A stretch of DNA of 42,333 bases from Bifidobacterium jacchi (GTDB taxonomy: Bacteria > Actinomycetota > Actinomycetes > Actinomycetales > Bifidobacteriaceae): contig NZ_RQSP01000001.1 in assembly GCF_009078285.1 (NCBI RefSeq), positions 106,986 through 149,318 on the forward strand, read 5' to 3'. Made by a program: the position numbers and the translations under genes. Under the pieces are notes generated by a model. That model was given only the letters and a program-made list of their open reading frames with translations. It did no database searches and was not told the origin of the DNA. The first letter of the stretch is position 1. Each line of letters starts with the position of its first letter. Of this stretch, positions 18,566-26,421 are shown in pieces.

Positions 18566-19696
18566 TCACAGCAAAGCGATGAGGGCGAAGGGGAGGCCTA
18601 TGACGACGAGCAGGAGGATGACGGCGCCGACCCAGACGACGGGACGGGCCATGTTGACCGTCCAGCCGACGCCGAAACGCTTGGGCACCCAGACTGCCGG
18701 GTCGTCACGGTTTGCATAGATGACGCCGCCGTACCAGTAACGGTCCTCGTCCCACGGCATCGTCTCGTCGTCCGCTCCCCCAGCGTCGACCCGCGAGCCG
18801 TTCTGTCCGTAGAACAGCACGACCACGATGCCTCCGACGAGCGCGAGCATGCCGGCGAACGTACCGGCCAGCCCGACCAGGCCGAGATCGAGCACTCCGA
18901 TCGTGCCGAGCTGCACGGTCATGCCGACCCCCGCGGTCACGGCCACGCCGACGACCAGCACGTACACGCTCCACGCGCGTGCCATCGCCGCGTACCGCCA
19001 CGCCGAGCGCACCGGCGAGTCCGCGTCGACCGGACGCTTCGCATGCAGGACGGCCGAATGCGCGCCGACCATCACGGCGGCGAGGATCAGCTCCGTGAGC
19101 GGCGCGAGCCAGATCACGAACGGGCTTTTATCGGCCCATCCGTCGACGACCCCGGCGACGTTTGTATGGATCGGCACACGCTGCGGCATGCCACCGTACC
19201 CCGCATATCCGATGACGATCGTCGCCACGATCACGATGACGTAGACGAGATCCCACCACAGCGGCAGCGGCCGCGCGAACGTGTCGTCGGCAACGACCGC
19301 CATGCGTTTCGCCCCCGTCGCCGTCCAGCCGCGTTCACGTTTGATGGAGATCACCCGCCGGCGGAACCGCTGCTGGGCGGCGAACCCGACGGCCACCACC
19401 ACGATCGAGAGGATCGACGCACACCAGAACGCCGGCGTCACGCCAACCAGACGCCACAGCGCGACGCACGCAAGCAACGACGCCGCACCAACCCCGCCGA
19501 CCAGCGTCGAGAAGGCGACGCGGTAGCGGCGGATGCGCGCGTCGGCGAGCGCGGCCGGCGGCACGGTGACGCCGAACACCTCGCGTCGTCCGGTCACCCA
19601 CGGCACGATCGCGACGCAGGTCGCGACCAATGCCGGCAGCAGCAGAAGCGGGATCACCGAGATGACGCCCGTAATGCCCATAGAATTGTTGTTCAT
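18566..19696 (-). CDS. DUF1648/SdpI-like membrane protein
   Basis: 376 residues with about 8 membrane segments. The DUF1648 signature is seen in the middle, YGGMPQRVPIHTNVAGVVDGW in outline (around residues 180-200). A C-terminal segment with ANRDDPAVWVPKRFGVGWTV (DUF5808-type) precedes the last helix. Proteins of this class include SdpI-like immunity proteins and are commonly paired with GntR or ArsR-type regulators. The start at 19696 overlaps the upstream GntR stop (ATGA), with AGGGGGA five nt before it. Role inferred: envelope stress or peptide tolerance, low certainty. Confidence 0.85.
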   Translation of the reverse strand: MNNNSMGITGVISVIPLLLLPALVATCVAIVPWVTGRREVFGVTVPPAALADARIRRYRVAFSTLVGGVGAASLLACVALWRLVGVTPAFWCASILSIVVVAVGFAAQQRFRRRVISIKRERGWTATGAKRMAVVADDTFARPLPLWWDLVYVIVIVATIVIGYAGYGGMPQRVPIHTNVAGVVDGWADKSPFVIWLAPLTELILAAVMVGAHSAVLHAKRPVDADSPVRSAWRYAAMARAWSVYVLVVGVAVTAGVGMTVQLGTIGVLDLGLVGLAGTFAGMLALVGGIVVVLFYGQNGSRVDAGGADDETMPWDEDRYWYGGVIYANRDDPAVWVPKRFGVGWTVNMARPVVWVGAVILLLVVIGLPFALIALL

Positions 19697-20262
19697 CGTG
19701 TTCCCCCTGATTGATGGTCGGCGGTCGCCGGTCGGCGGTCGCCGGTCGGCGGTCGCCGGTCGGCGGTCGCCGGTCGGCGGCCGTCTCCCTGCGGCGTTTC
19801 GTCGTATATCCGTTCGCACTGCCGACGGAACGCGTCGAGGAACGACGCCATGTCGCCGCCGAGCGCCTTGTGTTCGAGGATGAGTCGGTGCAGTTCGCCG
19901 ACGATCTGTTCCGACGGCATGACTCGTCCGTCATCGTCGCCTTCCCGTTCACCTTCGCCGTTAGGCGTTCCCTGTCCGTGTCGGGCCACGTTCCGTCCTG
20001 CGTCGGCCCCCGATCCGGTCGGTTCCGCGACGCTCGCCCCGGAGCCGCGTCGCATGGTGATGTAGCCGTCGTCACGCAGCAGCGCGTACGCCCTGTTGAC
20101 CGTGTGTAGGTTGACGCCGAGGTCGACGGCGAGCGCACGCACGGACGGCAGCCGAGCGCCGGGCGCGAGTTCGCCGTGCGCGATGCCCGCGATGATCCGA
20201 CGTCTCAGCTGTTCGTAGATCGGCACGTCACTGTGCTGGTCGATCTCGATGACCAATGCCAT
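19693..20262 (-). CDS. GntR-family transcriptional regulator (YtrA-like), with repeat-encoded tail
   Basis: 189 residues. An N-terminal winged helix spans about residues 3-75 (PIYEQLRRRIIAGIAHGEL, LPSVRALAVDLGVNLHTVNR, DGYITMRRGSGASV). It is followed by a short dimerisation helix region rather than a large effector domain, as in the YtrA subgroup. The last 25 or so residues are encoded by 14-bp tandem repeats and read as alternating DRRP(P/A)T words. The start at 20262 has AAAGGAG seven nt upstream. It is translationally coupled to the DUF1648 gene, which it presumably controls together with itself. Confidence 0.88.
   Translation of the reverse strand: MALVIEIDQHSDVPIYEQLRRRIIAGIAHGELAPGARLPSVRALAVDLGVNLHTVNRAYALLRDDGYITMRRGSGASVAEPTGSGADAGRNVARHGQGTPNGEGEREGDDDGRVMPSEQIVGELHRLILEHKALGGDMASFLDAFRRQCERIYDETPQGDGRRPATADRRPPTGDRRPATADHQSGGTR
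19716..19785. repeat. 14-bp tandem repeat in the GntR gene tail
   Basis: GGTCGGCGGTCGCC in four perfect copies (19716-19771) and a fifth with two changes (19772-19785). The unit is not a multiple of three, so copy-number change shifts the reading frame of the regulator's end. Confidence 0.95.
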
Positions 20263-20297
20263 CGTAGCTCTCCTTTCACTGGACGATCGTTCGACTT

Positions 20298-20317
20298 GTT
20301 CTATATCAACTATAACA
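20298..20317 (-). promoter_or_regulatory. Possible GntR operator/promoter upstream of the first GntR gene
   Basis: A short AT-rich tract, unlike its surroundings, with the imperfect dyad CTATA-N5-TATAA at 20301-20315, about 40 nt before the start codon. It resembles the AT-rich dyads bound by YtrA-type regulators; the assignment is tentative. Confidence 0.4.
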
Positions 20318-20369
20318 CTTTGTTCGATGGGAACCGCGGAAGCCGGGATCAGAGGCACAACGACGACAA

Positions 20370-20403
20370 GGCCCTCCCGCGTGATCGAACATGCGGGAGG
20401 GCC
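20370..20403 (-). terminator. Terminator hairpin after the second GntR operon
   Basis: Perfect 11-bp arms GGCCCTCCCGC and GCGGGAGGGCC with a 12-nt loop, 27 bp past the stop of the small membrane ORF. The following minus-strand sequence is only moderately T-rich. Confidence 0.7.
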
Positions 20404-20430
20404 CGAACCTATAAGGATCGACTACGGCCC

Positions 20431-20757
20431 CTACAGCTCCTTGGCGAGATAGAACCGGCAGGAGACTCGGAACGAGACCACGAGCGCGAGCCCGGCTGTG
20501 GCGATGCCGATGACGGCGAGGATCGGGATCAGCATCATGTTGTCGGCCAACGCGACGACACCGTCGATGGCGCGGTCGAGCACCGCCTTGGGAACCAGCG
20601 CCGTGGGTACGGGTTGCGCTGTTTCGGATTGCTGCGTTGCAGGCTGTGATGTGATGCCAGTCATCGTCATGCTCTTTGCGCCAGTGGTGCTGGTGCTGCT
20701 GATTGCACTGATTGCACTGATTGCACTGATTGCGTCGCACGCGCCGATGAGGCACAT
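20431..20757 (-). pseudogene. Small single-helix membrane ORF, possible remnant of a transporter permease
   Basis: 108 codons beginning 3 nt after the second GntR stop. The first 30 residues come from a 9-bp tandem repeat (Ala-Ile-Ser words), then a Thr/Gln/Pro linker, then one membrane helix (MMLIPILAVIGIATAGLALV) and a basic end, SFRVSCRFYLAKEL. That ending resembles the last helix and tail of ABC-2 type permeases, which normally follow YtrA-type regulators. Inference: the transporter genes were deleted, leaving the tail fused to repeat sequence. An internal ATG (codon 30) could also start a small real membrane protein. Confidence 0.5.
20701..20736. repeat. 9-bp tandem repeat (GATTGCACT)
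   Basis: Three perfect copies of GATTGCACT and one degenerate copy (GATTGCGTC), at the start of the small membrane ORF. Confidence 0.9.
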
Positions 20758-20760
20758 GCG

Positions 20761-21135
20761 TCAGTTTGCGCGGTACTCCTCCACAAGCATCTCCCCCAAC
20801 CGCTCCAGCGGCACGTCCGCCGCCTTTGCGGCACGGCTCGCCTCGGCGAGATTTGCTCGGATCTGGGCTTCGAGCTGCTGTTTCATCAGCTCGTTGCCGC
20901 GATCCATCACGAACGTGCCCTTGCCTTGGATGTTCTGCACCACGCCCTCGTCGGCCAGTTCGTTGTACGCCCTGGTGACGGTGAGCACGGAGATGCGCAG
21001 TTCCTTGGCGAGTTTGCGCAGCGAGGGCAACGCCTCGCCGGCCTTGAGATCGCCGTCCAGCACTGCTGTGCGGATCTGGGTTTTGATCTGCTCGTAGATC
21101 GGTTCACCGGACACGGATGAGATGATCAGTTTCAT
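20761..21135 (-). CDS. GntR-family regulator (YtrA/YhcF-like)
   Basis: 124 residues, the compact type with only a short tail after the winged helix. It opens MKLIISSVSGEPIYEQIKTQ, with the helix-turn-helix in LPSLRKLAKELRISVLTVTR and the wing GKGTFVMDRG. Members usually repress their own operon together with an ABC transporter. Two near-identical palindromes 60-115 bp upstream fit autoregulation. The expected transporter genes are absent; only a small membrane ORF follows. Confidence 0.9.
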   Translation of the reverse strand: MKLIISSVSGEPIYEQIKTQIRTAVLDGDLKAGEALPSLRKLAKELRISVLTVTRAYNELADEGVVQNIQGKGTFVMDRGNELMKQQLEAQIRANLAEASRAAKAADVPLERLGEMLVEEYRAN

Positions 21136-21195
21136 GTATGCCCCTTTCGATGGTTATTGATTGAGTTCCAGCCTCCCCACCCGTCGGTTGTTCAG

Positions 21196-21211
21196 CTGTT
21201 ATATATAACAG
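21196..21211 (-). promoter_or_regulatory. Palindromic operator 1 of the second GntR gene
   Basis: Perfect 16-bp palindrome CTGTTATATATAACAG, 60 bp upstream of the start codon, in an AT-rich promoter region. It contains the half-sites TGTTA and TAACA. Confidence 0.75.
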
Positions 21212-21240
21212 TATAACTGTTGTGCGCAACTGTCAAGGTG

Positions 21241-21252
21241 TGTTACATAACA
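21241..21252 (-). promoter_or_regulatory. Palindromic operator 2 of the second GntR gene
   Basis: TGTTACATAACA, the same TGTTA/TAACA half-sites with a 2-bp centre, 44 bp (about four helical turns) from operator 1. Between them is a looser GTTGTGCGCAAC dyad. Confidence 0.65.
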
Positions 21253-21594
21253 GTGAAACAGTATCGGATTGGTGGTGCGACGGTTCAGCGATGCCGCGGT
21301 TCAGCGATGCGGCGATGAGAGTAGCACAGCAGTACAAGCAATGCGATCGCAATGCAGTGCGGGCGGCCATGTGCCTGCACTGGAACGATGCCGACGCAGC
21401 GGCTTCCCTCAGCCCAGCTTCGCAGGCCGACCCGGTTCCGCGATTACCGACAAGCTGCGTGCGCACATCGTGATGACGTCTTGCGTCAGAGATTCGTTGA
21501 CGAATTCACTACCCCTCAGTCCCGCTTCGCAGACCAGCTCGGTCTCAAATGACGAACGCGCTCCGCACGCGGTTTGCCGGCTCGGCTATTGCCG
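21253..21594. other. Non-coding stretch with repeats
   Basis: Between the GntR promoter and the HAD gene. It holds a 13-bp direct repeat (GGTTCAGCGATGC, twice, near 21283-21312), a degenerate and a perfect copy of the CTCAGYCCMGCTTCGCAG motif (near 21408 and 21516), and the 38-bp dispersed repeat. I see no gene. Confidence 0.6.
21493..21530 (+). repeat. 38-bp dispersed repeat, copy 1
   Basis: Identical over 38 of 38 bases to the reverse complement of 35551-35588. It opens TTCGTTGACGAATTCAC and ends TCCCGCTTCGC. It lies downstream of the HAD gene's stop. Confidence 0.95.
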
Positions 21595-22263
21595 CTACAG
21601 CGTTTCGGGGGCTTGAGCGAAATCGAAGAGCACGCCGTCGGCAAGATCGCAGATGGCCGACCAGTCGCCGTCCGATGAATCGTCATGCATGGCCCATGCG
21701 CGCATGCCCACCGACTTCGCCGATCGAATGCCGATGAGCAGATCCTCGAAGACCGTGCAGTTGTGCGGCATGATGCCGAGACGTCGTGCGGCGAGCAGAT
21801 AGACGTCGGGACTTTCCTTGCCGACATCGCCCGCATCATCGACGCTGACGACGGCATCGAAGCAGTGCTCGATGCCGACATGGCTCATGGCGGGTTCACG
21901 CAGCGATGGCGGCAGCGATGTGGCGACGGCGAGCTTCGCGCCGGTTGCCCTCAGCCGATGGAGGTATTCGACGGCATGCGGCTTGGCCTCCACCACGGTC
22001 GCATAGGCGACGCGCGCCATGTCGTCCCATTCCTCCATGAGCTGTTCGGGTGTGTCCGGCAGATCGAAGCGGGCGATCGTGTATTCGGCGATCTGGCGGA
22101 ACTGCATGGATGCCACCGTGACCATATAGTCGTCTGGCACGTCGATGCCGCGTCTGCCAAGGAAATCAAGATCGACCTGATCCCATACGCCCATCGAATC
22201 GAGCAGGGTCCCGTCAAGATCGAATATCGCGGCCTTGCCGGCATTGATCATGGAATCGGCCAT
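21595..22263 (-). CDS. HAD-superfamily phosphatase (beta-phosphoglucomutase-like)
   Basis: 222 residues, HAD subfamily IA with an N-terminal helical cap. Motif I is IFDLDGTLLDSM near residue 13, motif II ATSLPP, and motifs III/IV KESPDVYLLAARRLGI followed by VFEDLLIGIRSAKSVGM. It is probably a sugar-phosphate phosphatase or mutase; the substrate cannot be told. The start at 22263 (MADSMI) has AAAGGAG at a spacing of about 7-8. It is separate from recN, with a dispersed repeat between them. Confidence 0.88.
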   Translation of the reverse strand: MADSMINAGKAAIFDLDGTLLDSMGVWDQVDLDFLGRRGIDVPDDYMVTVASMQFRQIAEYTIARFDLPDTPEQLMEEWDDMARVAYATVVEAKPHAVEYLHRLRATGAKLAVATSLPPSLREPAMSHVGIEHCFDAVVSVDDAGDVGKESPDVYLLAARRLGIMPHNCTVFEDLLIGIRSAKSVGMRAWAMHDDSSDGDWSAICDLADGVLFDFAQAPETL

Positions 22264-22319
22264 GTCCGTGCTCCTTTCATGACGATGTACGCTTCGACTA
22301 TGTTCGCGTCGCCGCTGCG

Positions 22320-22380
22320 CTGACAGCCCCCTCGTCAGAGGTGCCGTCACCACTCAACCAATCACGAGACAGACCACTAG
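22320..22380. repeat. Dispersed element overlapping the recN stop
   Basis: About 61 bp beginning CTGACAGCCCCCTCGTCAG and containing CTCAACCAAT and AGACAGA. It matches 36367-36425 at most positions, and contributes the recN stop codon (22377-22379). The corresponding hairpin is weaker here than in the other copy. Confidence 0.75.
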
Positions 22381-24263
22381 AGCCGGGAGGCGGACAGCAG
22401 CTCCCGCGCATGGTCGAGCGACGCCTCCGACTCGCTGCCGGACAGCATGCGCGCGATCTCATGGACGCGATCCTCGCCGCTGACGCCGGCGACCGTGGTG
22501 ATGACGCCGAGATCGTCGTCATCGGCATCCGGAGGCACCTTGGTGACGACGAACTGGCTGTCGGCCCACGAGGCGACCTGTGCGAGATGCGTGACGACGA
22601 TGACCTGCGAACGCTTCGCAAGACGCGCCAGTCTCCTGCCGAGCTCCACCGCGGTCTTGCCGCCGACGCCGGCATCCACCTCATCGAAGATGAACGTCAT
22701 GCCGGCTCGTGCGCCGCCGGCATCCGACGACGGGGCGTTCGACGCGGCATCCGCGGTTGTCGAATCAGCCGATGCTGCGCCAGCCGACGCAGGATCAGCC
22801 GCGGATGTGCTTTCGTTCATGTCAGCCGCGGACAGTTCCAGCGCAAGCATCAGACGACTCAACTCGCCGCCCGATGCGCTTTTGCCCATCGGCAGTTGCG
22901 GCGATCCCTCATAGGGGGTGAACAGGAAGGCGATGTCGTCGCCTCCGCTGGCATCGAGTGCGCCGTCTCCGGTACGCATCGTCACCCTAATCTCCAGCGA
23001 CGCCCCGGACATGGCCAACGATTCCAATTCCGCGGTGACTCTGGACGCAAGGCGTTTCGCGGCTGCCTCCCGCGCCTTGTGCAAAGCATCGGCCGCCTTG
23101 AGCGCACGTTTTCTCAAAGACTCGCGCTGCTCGACGAGTTCAGCGATCTTCTCCGGAGACGCATCCAGATCCTCGACGTCGAACACGGCCTTGTCTCGCC
23201 AGGCGATCACGTCGGCGATGGTCGGCCCCCATCGGCGGGTCAGTTCGCCAAGCTCGTGGATTCTGCCGTTGATCGAGTCGAGATCATCCATGTCGTCGCC
23301 GGAGTCCAGTCGAGCCGCCAGCGAATCCACCACGTCGGAAAGATCGGTGCCGATGGATTCAAGCCGATCGGCGAGCTGGCCGAAATCCCCCTCGGCGTGA
23401 ATCGAACGCAGCGATTGCGCGGCATGATCGATGAGTTCGACCGCGCTCGGCGTATCGGCATCGACGTCCACCTGCGAGGAGTCGAGCGCGCTCAGCGCCC
23501 CGCCCACACCCTGCGCGATCTCGGCGGCATGCTCGATGCGCGACCGTTTCGCCTTGAGCTCGTCATCCTCGCCGGGCTTGGGGTTCACGCGATTGATTCG
23601 TTCGATCGACTCGCGCAGATAGTCGGCGCGTTGACGGGCCGACGCCTCCTGATGCTCCATGCGCTCCAGCCGCGCTTCCAACGCGCCAAGAGCGTCCCAC
23701 GCCTTGCGATAGGCGGCCAGTTCGGCGGCATCCGCGGCGACCATGTCCACGAATTCGCGCTGTCGAGCCGAAGAGGCGATGCGCAGCTGATCGGCCTGAC
23801 CGTGAATGGTGACGAGCCGGCCCGCAACCGAGCCCAGCACCGAGCGTGGCACGCTCCTCCCGTTGAGCACTGCACGGGAACGCCCCGACGAGGGCACCGT
23901 GCGCGAGAGGAACAGTTCACCGTCCTCCGGTTCGACTCCGGCATCGCGCACAATGTCGATCACCCCCGGTTCGCGAGCGGCTACACCAGCACCGGTGACC
24001 TCGCCGGAGTCCTCGGGCTTGCCCGCATCCGACGCCTCCTTCGCCGATGCATCAACGGCGAACACGCCCTGCGCCCACGCCCGCTTCGCGCCAGGGGAAA
24101 CGCGGCCTGCATCGGCGGAGCCTCCGGATATGAGCCGTATGGCGCTCAACAGCATGGACTTGCCCGCGCCGGTCTCTCCGGTGATCGCGGTCATGCCCGA
24201 CGCAGGTGCGATCAGCGCGTGGCGGATCGGTCCCAGATCGCGTATCTCAAGCTCTTCAAGCAT
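22377..24263 (-). CDS. recN: DNA repair ATPase RecN
   Basis: SMC-like ATPase acting early in double-strand break repair. It has 628 residues. Walker A GETGAGKS is near residue 29, a long coiled-coil middle spans about 170-430, the signature-like region SASGGELSRLMLALE follows, and Walker B is FIFDEVDAGVGG, then VVTHLAQVASWAD. A Ser/Ala/Asp-rich insert (about residues 485-520) between the signature and Walker B is longer than usual. The start at 24263 (MLEELE) is preceded by GAGGGGG. It is 10 bp after nadK, whose promoter carries an SOS box, so recN is probably DNA-damage inducible. Confidence 0.95.
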   Translation of the reverse strand: MLEELEIRDLGPIRHALIAPASGMTAITGETGAGKSMLLSAIRLISGGSADAGRVSPGAKRAWAQGVFAVDASAKEASDAGKPEDSGEVTGAGVAAREPGVIDIVRDAGVEPEDGELFLSRTVPSSGRSRAVLNGRSVPRSVLGSVAGRLVTIHGQADQLRIASSARQREFVDMVAADAAELAAYRKAWDALGALEARLERMEHQEASARQRADYLRESIERINRVNPKPGEDDELKAKRSRIEHAAEIAQGVGGALSALDSSQVDVDADTPSAVELIDHAAQSLRSIHAEGDFGQLADRLESIGTDLSDVVDSLAARLDSGDDMDDLDSINGRIHELGELTRRWGPTIADVIAWRDKAVFDVEDLDASPEKIAELVEQRESLRKRALKAADALHKAREAAAKRLASRVTAELESLAMSGASLEIRVTMRTGDGALDASGGDDIAFLFTPYEGSPQLPMGKSASGGELSRLMLALELSAADMNESTSAADPASAGAASADSTTADAASNAPSSDAGGARAGMTFIFDEVDAGVGGKTAVELGRRLARLAKRSQVIVVTHLAQVASWADSQFVVTKVPPDADDDDLGVITTVAGVSGEDRVHEIARMLSGSESEASLDHARELLSASRL

Positions 24264-24273
24264 CCGAACCCCC

Positions 24274-25188
24274 TCACTGCCCGTTCTGACGGCCCCGCCC
24301 GGCTTCCGCTCTCGCATGCTCACGCCAGCCGACCACGGGAAGATCGAATTTCGTGACCAACCGGTTGGTGAACGGCACGCCGGAAAGCCGCGCGAGCCGC
24401 AACGTGCTTTTCGACTCGCGGATCACGACCCTCGCCCCCTTGGGCAACGCGCATTGACGACGCCCATCGCAGCAGATCCATCCAGCCGACGACGAATCGT
24501 CGAGAATGTCAAGCGTGAACGTCGAACCGGAGCCGATCACCAACGGCCTTGCGAACAGCGCGTGGGCGGCCAGCGGCACCAACTGCAGCGCCTTGACGTT
24601 GGGCCACATGATCGGACCTCCGGCGGAGAACGCATAGGCCGTCGAACCGGTGGGCGTCGAAACGATCACGCCGTCGCACCCGAACGAGCTCATCTCCACA
24701 TCGTCCACTCGGATGGACAGCTCGACCATCTTGCCTCTATCGGCTCGTTCCACGGTGATGTCGTTGAGCGCCCAGTCGCTCAACGGCCGCTCTTGGCCGG
24801 GAAGCCACACATCGACATGGGCGACCATGCGCTCGTCGATCGAATAGTCATGATCCGCGACACGCCGGATCGCGTCGCCCATCTGAAAACTCTCGAACTC
24901 CGCGAGAAAGCCCACATGCCCCAGATTGACGCCGAGGATGGGCACCTGCGTGCAATGCACCAGCTCCGCGGCGCGAAGAATGGTGCCATCGCCGCCAAGC
25001 ACCACGACGATCTCCGTGCCTTCGTCCACGGTGCGGGTGGCACCGCCGAACCCCGGAGCCTCCGCATTGTCGATGATGGAGACGCGGAACCCGGCACGTT
25101 CCAGCTGATCCACGGCCTCCTGAACGACCGTGCCGCTTTCGCGAAGACGAACGTGCGTCACCACCACCGCATGTCGAACATCACTCAT
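24274..25188 (-). CDS. nadK: NAD kinase
   Basis: Phosphorylates NAD to NADP, the reductant used by dxr and proA in this window. It has 304 residues. The GGDGT motif (VVLGGDGTILRAAE) is near residue 65, NLGHVGFLAEFE follows, and the conserved TPTGSTAYAFSAGGP substrate loop is intact. The ATG at 25188 has GGGAGGT upstream. It is the first gene of the nadK-recN pair, an order seen in many actinobacteria, where tlyA-nadK-recN form a cluster. The LexA-type box lies 26 bp upstream of the start. Confidence 0.95.
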   Translation of the reverse strand: MSDVRHAVVVTHVRLRESGTVVQEAVDQLERAGFRVSIIDNAEAPGFGGATRTVDEGTEIVVVLGGDGTILRAAELVHCTQVPILGVNLGHVGFLAEFESFQMGDAIRRVADHDYSIDERMVAHVDVWLPGQERPLSDWALNDITVERADRGKMVELSIRVDDVEMSSFGCDGVIVSTPTGSTAYAFSAGGPIMWPNVKALQLVPLAAHALFARPLVIGSGSTFTLDILDDSSSAGWICCDGRRQCALPKGARVVIRESKSTLRLARLSGVPFTNRLVTKFDLPVVGWREHARAEAGRGRQNGQ

Positions 25189-25213
25189 CGGGCACCTCCC
25201 ACATCACCAATAA

Positions 25214-25225
25214 GAACATTTGTTC
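25214..25225 (-). promoter_or_regulatory. LexA (SOS) box upstream of nadK-recN
   Basis: GAACATTTGTTC fits the actinobacterial SOS consensus GAACN4GTTC exactly. It lies next to a TACTAT (-10-like) word at 25228-25233, so bound LexA would cover the transcription start. Confidence 0.8.
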
Positions 25226-25319
25226 TCATAGTAGACGATGGTGCGGAAGATGCGGCACGCCCGCATCACCGCGTTTCGATGCCGTCCTGCATGTCGGCAG
25301 GCGATGCCTTCTGCCGCTT

Positions 25320-26060
25320 CTACCGGGGCAGGCGCGCGTACAGCAGGTATTCCACGTTGCCGTAGGTGCCCTCGATCGGGCTGACCGTCGTGGCGACGAC
25401 GTCAAGTCCGTGAGTTCGCGCACAGTCGGTGACGCCGGCAAGCGCGCGTTCACGCAACGCGGGATCCTCGACGATGCCATGCCGGTCAAGTCCGGCGCGT
25501 CCGACCTCGAACTGCGGTTTGACCAACAGCACCACCTGAGCTCCCGGCGCGCCGATGGACGCGATCACGGGAATCACGTAGGTCAGGGAGATGAATGAGA
25601 CGTCGGAGACGATCATGGCCGGAGCGTACGGCAGATCGCCGACGGTCACGTCGCGGATGTTCACGCCGTCCATGCGGATGACACGCGGATCGCCGTCGAC
25701 GCGCGGATCCAGCTGGCCATGTCCGACGTCAAGCGCGACGACATGAGCGGCCCCACGCCGCAGCAGCACCTGGGTGAAGCCTCCGGTGGACGCGCCGATG
25801 TCGAGGCAGTCAAGATGCTCGGGCGACGGGAGCCCGTCAGCCGCGAACGCCTCGAACGCGCCGACCAGCTTGTAGGCGCCGCGCGAGACGAAGTCATCCC
25901 CCTTGTCGACGTCGATCGCATCGGCATCGTCCACATCGAGCGCCGGTTTGACGGCCACGTCGCCATTCACGCGCACATGGCCGTCGCGGATGAGACGCTG
26001 GGCCTTGGAGCGCGTCGTGACGAGTCCCAGTGCCGTCATCCGCATGTCAAGTCGTGTCAT
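25320..26060 (-). CDS. tlyA: TlyA-family rRNA (cytidine-2'-O)-methyltransferase
   Basis: 246 residues. An N-terminal S4 RNA-binding domain (MRMTALGLVTTRSKAQRLIR to about residue 60) is followed by an FtsJ-type methyltransferase domain with LDIGASTGGFTQVLL (SAM site, near 88), ALDVGHGQLD, and a VSFISLTYVIP block. TlyA methylates 16S and 23S rRNA, and its loss gives capreomycin resistance in mycobacteria. The start at 26060 has GGAGGAA at a spacing of 8. It is followed by 131 bp to nadK, containing the SOS promoter. Confidence 0.93.
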   Translation of the reverse strand: MTRLDMRMTALGLVTTRSKAQRLIRDGHVRVNGDVAVKPALDVDDADAIDVDKGDDFVSRGAYKLVGAFEAFAADGLPSPEHLDCLDIGASTGGFTQVLLRRGAAHVVALDVGHGQLDPRVDGDPRVIRMDGVNIRDVTVGDLPYAPAMIVSDVSFISLTYVIPVIASIGAPGAQVVLLVKPQFEVGRAGLDRHGIVEDPALRERALAGVTDCARTHGLDVVATTVSPIEGTYGNVEYLLYARLPR

Positions 26061-26142
26061 CAGCGTGATTCCTCCAATGGCGATGTCGTTCAAACGTCGA
26101 AGTCGAAGCAACGATGCATCGATACGCCCGTTGCCAAGTCCG

Positions 26143-26361
26143 CTATGACGACTTCTGCGCGCGCGTCGCATCCAACTGCCGGTTCAGCTCGTCCAGCACG
26201 CCATTGAGGACGGCGATGCGCTGATCGTCGTCAAGATCATCCAATTCGCCCAGTTGCGCGAAACGGGACATAAGATCCTCCGACTGATCGGAATCGTTGC
26301 GCGAAGAGGAATCATGCGGTTGCACCCCATGCGGCTGCGGCCGACCGAATGCGAATGCCAT
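26143..26361 (-). CDS. Small acidic conserved-looking protein
   Basis: 72 residues. A polar N-terminus precedes a helical, acidic C-terminal half (LMSRFAQLGELDDLDDDQ, then VLNGVLDELNRQLDA). I do not recognise a family by name. Small proteins of this shape are found between the NagD-like HAD gene and tlyA in actinobacteria, which is the position here. The start at 26361 has a weak GGTGAT. A shorter form from the internal Met (LMSRFAQ) is possible. Confidence 0.65.
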   Translation of the reverse strand: MAFAFGRPQPHGVQPHDSSSRNDSDQSEDLMSRFAQLGELDDLDDDQRIAVLNGVLDELNRQLDATRAQKSS

Positions 26362-26421
26362 GATCTGATCACCGTTGCCTTTCAGCTACCGAATACCAGC
26401 GAGCGAATACCAGCAGCCGAA

